From assembly GCF_900108035.1 (NCBI RefSeq), contig NZ_FNVS01000022.1, forward strand, positions 1 to 55,376: a stretch of 55,376 nucleotides of DNA, given 5' to 3'. The translations under genes were made by a program, and so were the position numbers. Shown here piece by piece: positions 52,618-55,376 of this stretch (position 1 is the first letter of the stretch; each line of letters begins with the position of its first letter). The notes beneath the pieces were generated by a model. That model was not told the origin of the DNA, made no database searches, and saw nothing but the letters and a program-made list of their open reading frames with translations. The stretch is from Parabacteroides chinchillae. GTDB taxonomy: Bacteria; Bacteroidota; Bacteroidia; Bacteroidales; Tannerellaceae.

Positions 52618-52790
52618 AGTATATAAATTTAATTGATTAATTCATCATGAATCCACAGCCTTTAAAAGACTCCGGATATCGCAAATGTATAAAATAACCG
52701 CTAGATTAGTATTCATATTCCAATAAAAAAGATACTTTTACAACATGTTTTACGGCCTGTCCGCAAGTGGGCAGTAAAAATAACACAACA

Positions 52791-55004
52791 ATGGATACAC
52801 AATCATTCTTTACCGAAGAAGAGAAAAAAACGTTTTTCTCAAAGTACAGATTACTATTACGCAATCTTTATTCTTTCCTGCAAAGAGAAGATATTCGAAA
52901 GATGAAAAGTCTTATGCAGCGAGTTGTTGCATTAGATTGTTACGGCAGAGATAAAAACGGGATCAACGGTTTATTGAGAAACATAGATACCGCCTTGATC
53001 GTAACCCAGGAGATCGGGTTAAAAAGGACTCCCGTCATCGCTTTACTGCTATACCGGCCCGTACTAAAAAAAATCATAACGTTAGAAGATGTTGAGCAAA
53101 CTTTCGATCCGGACGTTACACTTATTATCAGCCGCCTGCTAAAGACTTCCGATTTATATGCACGCAACACGGCCGTCAATTCGGAGAATTTCCATCATTT
53201 ACTTTTCTCTTTTGCAGAAGATGTAAGGGTTATCCTGATTATGATTGCCGATCGTTTGTGCTTAATGCGTTTGGGCAAGCAGTTAAAAGAAGATGACCGC
53301 ATCCGGTTAGCCACCGAAGCATCCTATCTATATGCTCCTTTAGCCCACCGGCTAGGTTTATATTCAATAAAAAGCGAGCTTGAAGACCTTTCTTTAAAAT
53401 ATACAGATCGCAAACAGTATGATTTCATCAAGCAAAAATTAAATGAAACCAAACGCTCGCGAGATGCCTATATTGCCCAATTTATCGCACCTATAAAGAA
53501 GAAACTGGAAGAACTTGGTTTAACTTTCGATATAAAAGGACGTACCAAGTCTATCCATTCCATCAACAACAAGCTGAAAAAACAAAAGATCGAGTTCGAA
53601 AGCATATACGACCTTTTTGCTATCCGGATCGTACTGGAAACACCATTAGAGAAAGAACGTTCGGAATGCTGGCAAGTCTACTCCATTGTCACCGACATGT
53701 ACCAACCCAACCCCAACCGATTAAAAGACTGGATATCCATCCCTAAAACCAATGGATATGAAAGCCTGCATATCACGGTAATGGGACCACAAAACAAGTG
53801 GGTGGAAGTGCAGATACGTACCAGACGTATGGACGAAATAGCAGAACGGGGACTTGCCGCCCACTGGAAATATAAAGGTATAAAAGCGGAAAACGGATTA
53901 GACGAGTTTCTTACCACCGTACGTGCCGCATTAGAGGCTAAGGAGAGCAATCCTTTAGACCTGATGCAAGATTTCAAAATGGATTTATACAAAGACGAAA
54001 TATATGTATTTACACCGACCGGCGAACTTATCAAGTTAGCCAAAGGTGCCACAATATTGGATTTTGCCTTTGCCATCCATACCAAGTTAGGCAGCAAATG
54101 CGTTTCGGCTAAAGTTAACGGCAAAAACGTACCTATAAAATATGTTCTGAATAATGGAGATACGGTATCGGTTATTACCTCACCTGCACAAAGCCCGAAG
54201 AGAGATTGGCTGAATTTTGTTGTAACCTCGAAAGCCCGCGTTAAAATAAAACAGGCTTTACGCGAAGAAGCTGTCAAGGCTGCCGAGTTTGCCAAGGAAA
54301 TGCTTCAGCGACGCTTTAAGAACCGGAAAATAGAGGTGGAAGAAGCCATACTGATGCGTTACATTAAAAAGAAAGGATTCAAAACCGTTACCGATTTCTA
54401 TATAGAAATTGCGGAAGAACGTCTCGACCCCAATAAAGTGATTGACGAATACCTTGAATTGGAACGCAAAGAGAAAGAGGTTAACGACCACATAGAAGTA
54501 CGCAGTGCCGAAGATTTCATCACAACAACAGAGGTAGAAGAAATTTCGACGAGTAAAGACGTTCTGGTCATCGATAAAAACTTAACAGGTATCGAATACA
54601 AGCTGGCAAAATGTTGCAACCCCATTTACGGCGACGAAGTATTCGGCTTCGTTTCTACGCAAGGAATCAAGATACACCGGCTGGATTGCCCTAACGCACA
54701 GGAAATGTTCAGCCGTTTCGGTTACCGTATTATACGCGCAAAATGGAGCGGCAAAGGTGACAATGGCTATATTGTTACCCTCCGTGTTATCGGACGGGAT
54801 GATATAACAATTGTAAGCAACATAACTTCCGTAATCGGAAAAGAAAGCGGAATTACATTACGTTCCATCAACATAGACTCGGTAGACGGATTATTCCAGG
54901 GCAACTTTACCGTCATGGTTAAAGATACCACATCTTTAAACATGCTTACTAAAAAGATAAAAACAGTAAAGGGCGTAAAAACAGTAGACAGGCTTAATTC
55001 ATAA
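52791..55004 (+). CDS. rel: RelA/SpoT-family (p)ppGpp synthetase with degenerate hydrolase domain
   Basis: The start MDTQSFFTEEEK at 52791 is preferred over a GTG at 52767; this gives 737 residues. The N-terminal domain has the SpoT hydrolase fold, but the HDxxED site is replaced (IALLLYRPVLKKIITLED), so hydrolysis is unlikely. The synthetase domain is intact: IKGRTKSIHSI, YDLFAIRIVL, TNGYESLHITV, WVEVQIRTRRMDEIAERG. A TGS domain (IYVFTPTGELIKL, about 400-460), a zinc-finger-like domain (LAKCCNPIYGDEV) and a C-terminal ACT domain follow. It would make (p)ppGpp in starvation; another SpoT must degrade it. Confidence 0.93.
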   Translation: MDTQSFFTEEEKKTFFSKYRLLLRNLYSFLQREDIRKMKSLMQRVVALDCYGRDKNGINGLLRNIDTALIVTQEIGLKRTPVIALLLYRPVLKKIITLEDVEQTFDPDVTLIISRLLKTSDLYARNTAVNSENFHHLLFSFAEDVRVILIMIADRLCLMRLGKQLKEDDRIRLATEASYLYAPLAHRLGLYSIKSELEDLSLKYTDRKQYDFIKQKLNETKRSRDAYIAQFIAPIKKKLEELGLTFDIKGRTKSIHSINNKLKKQKIEFESIYDLFAIRIVLETPLEKERSECWQVYSIVTDMYQPNPNRLKDWISIPKTNGYESLHITVMGPQNKWVEVQIRTRRMDEIAERGLAAHWKYKGIKAENGLDEFLTTVRAALEAKESNPLDLMQDFKMDLYKDEIYVFTPTGELIKLAKGATILDFAFAIHTKLGSKCVSAKVNGKNVPIKYVLNNGDTVSVITSPAQSPKRDWLNFVVTSKARVKIKQALREEAVKAAEFAKEMLQRRFKNRKIEVEEAILMRYIKKKGFKTVTDFYIEIAEERLDPNKVIDEYLELERKEKEVNDHIEVRSAEDFITTTEVEEISTSKDVLVIDKNLTGIEYKLAKCCNPIYGDEVFGFVSTQGIKIHRLDCPNAQEMFSRFGYRIIRAKWSGKGDNGYIVTLRVIGRDDITIVSNITSVIGKESGITLRSINIDSVDGLFQGNFTVMVKDTTSLNMLTKKIKTVKGVKTVDRLNS

Positions 55005-55015
55005 AGATTATTCCC

Positions 55016-55143
55016 TATCTTTGCCCCCGCAACATCTCATAAACAAGATGAAATACATTCCTTGTATAAGACATATATCTGCGGAACATGTATGTTCCGC
55101 AGTCCTTCTTCATGAAGAAGGAAATTTTGCAAAAAAAACGTAA
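55016..55143 (+). other. Promoter-like box followed by a 31-codon ORF with two hairpins
   Basis: TATCTTTG (55016-55023) is a -7 consensus match. An ATG at 55048 opens MKYIPCIRHISAEHVC plus 15 residues to a TAA at 55141-55143. Within it, CTGCGGAACAT pairs with ATGTTCCGCAG (55079-55102), and CCTTCTTC pairs with GAAGAAGG (55104-55121). It may be a leader or small RNA upstream of a gene beyond the window, or hairpins that end the rel transcript. Confidence 0.35.
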
Positions 55144-55241
55144 CCTTTCCTCCACCCACCTTTTTCACGTAAAAAACAATCAAAACATAGCAGGCTGCCC
55201 TTGCAGCCTGCCGAAAACGTGTGTCCGTACCACACGGAAAA

Positions 55242-55376
55242 CCTCCGTATACCTACAAAAGTATCACCGACGCACCGGCGGAGCCTCCGTACACCTACAA
55301 AACCATTACCGGAGTAGCTGCGGCCATTTTGTAGGCCTGCAAAACCATTACAGACGAGCCGGCAACTATTTCGTAC
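55242..55376. repeat. Degenerate 42-bp tandem repeat running off the window end
   Basis: Units begin at 55242, 55284, 55326 and 55368 (partial), each near CCTCCGTAYACCTACAAAA followed by an ATTACCG-like stretch. The first two units are the most alike. As 42 is a multiple of three, one frame encodes 14-residue units (PPYTYKSITDAPAE, PPYTYKTITGVAAA), but a TAG interrupts it in unit 3. Confidence 0.75.

Noticed and set aside
55242-55376. CRISPR array at the right end
   Set aside because: Whole 42-bp units are similar throughout, with no repeat/spacer alternation.

Overview
The window is Bacteroidales chromosome, most likely Parabacteroides or a close relative. The evidence is promoters of the TTTG/TAnnTTTG type, lipoproteins and beta-propeller proteins typical of the order, a TonB receptor, GH172 (DUF2961), DUF4286, DUF4301 and PCMD proteins, and paired hexameric glutamate dehydrogenases. 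The genus is an inference from gene content. No transposase, integrase, phage gene or CRISPR array was seen.

The left half (about 1-27200) is an accessory region built from several copies of one peptide natural-product (RiPP) module of the GG-Bacteroidales radical-SAM type. The recurring parts are a small precursor with a double-glycine leader and a Cys-rich core, a 6-bladed beta-propeller lipoprotein, radical SAM/SPASM maturases, a 'pseudo-rSAM' partner, GT2 and GT4 glycosyltransferases, a LanC-like protein, a LuxR regulator, and one exporter (C39-peptidase ABC transporter plus HlyD-like protein). Cassette 1 (+ strand, 1615-7065) looks intact: precursor, aspartyl-protease/PDZ protein, two radical SAM enzymes and a pseudo-rSAM-like protein. 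Cassette 2 (+, 7697-10582) keeps an intact precursor and propeller, but its regulator, maturase and glycosyltransferase are remnants. Cassette 3 (-, 18497-10723) has intact exporter, propeller and GT4 genes, but its precursor is broken and its maturase and LanC/GT genes are deletion chimeras. Cassette 4 (-, 26291-21819) has an intact regulator and propeller, with a frameshifted precursor and deleted maturases, GT and LanC-like gene. A + strand operon of three polysaccharide-type glycosyltransferases (18850-21802), preceded by three 22-bp-spaced direct repeats, sits between cassettes 3 and 4. A 444-bp gap-free direct repeat of the HlyD gene end flanks cassette 2.

The likely working model is an inference. 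Precursors are modified in the cytoplasm by radical SAM enzymes and perhaps glycosylated. The one intact exporter then cleaves them after GG and secretes them. The locus appears to be shuffling and shedding cassettes.

The right half (27600-55376) is mostly housekeeping. It holds tRNA-Trp; a NapC-cytochrome/FGE-fold fusion with Gfo/Idh and TIM-barrel proteins; a RIC-like protein, a LuxR regulator and a TonB receptor; two glutamate dehydrogenases with different cofactor signatures flanking an AmgK-RapZ fusion, a MurU-like nucleotidyltransferase and a large ATP-grasp protein; a GH172-family protein; DUF4286-ruvC; tRNA-Ala; a sugar isomerase-like protein; an outer-membrane barrel protein and a PCMD lipoprotein; DUF4301; and a RelA/SpoT protein whose hydrolase motif is degenerate. 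The window ends inside a 42-bp tandem repeat.
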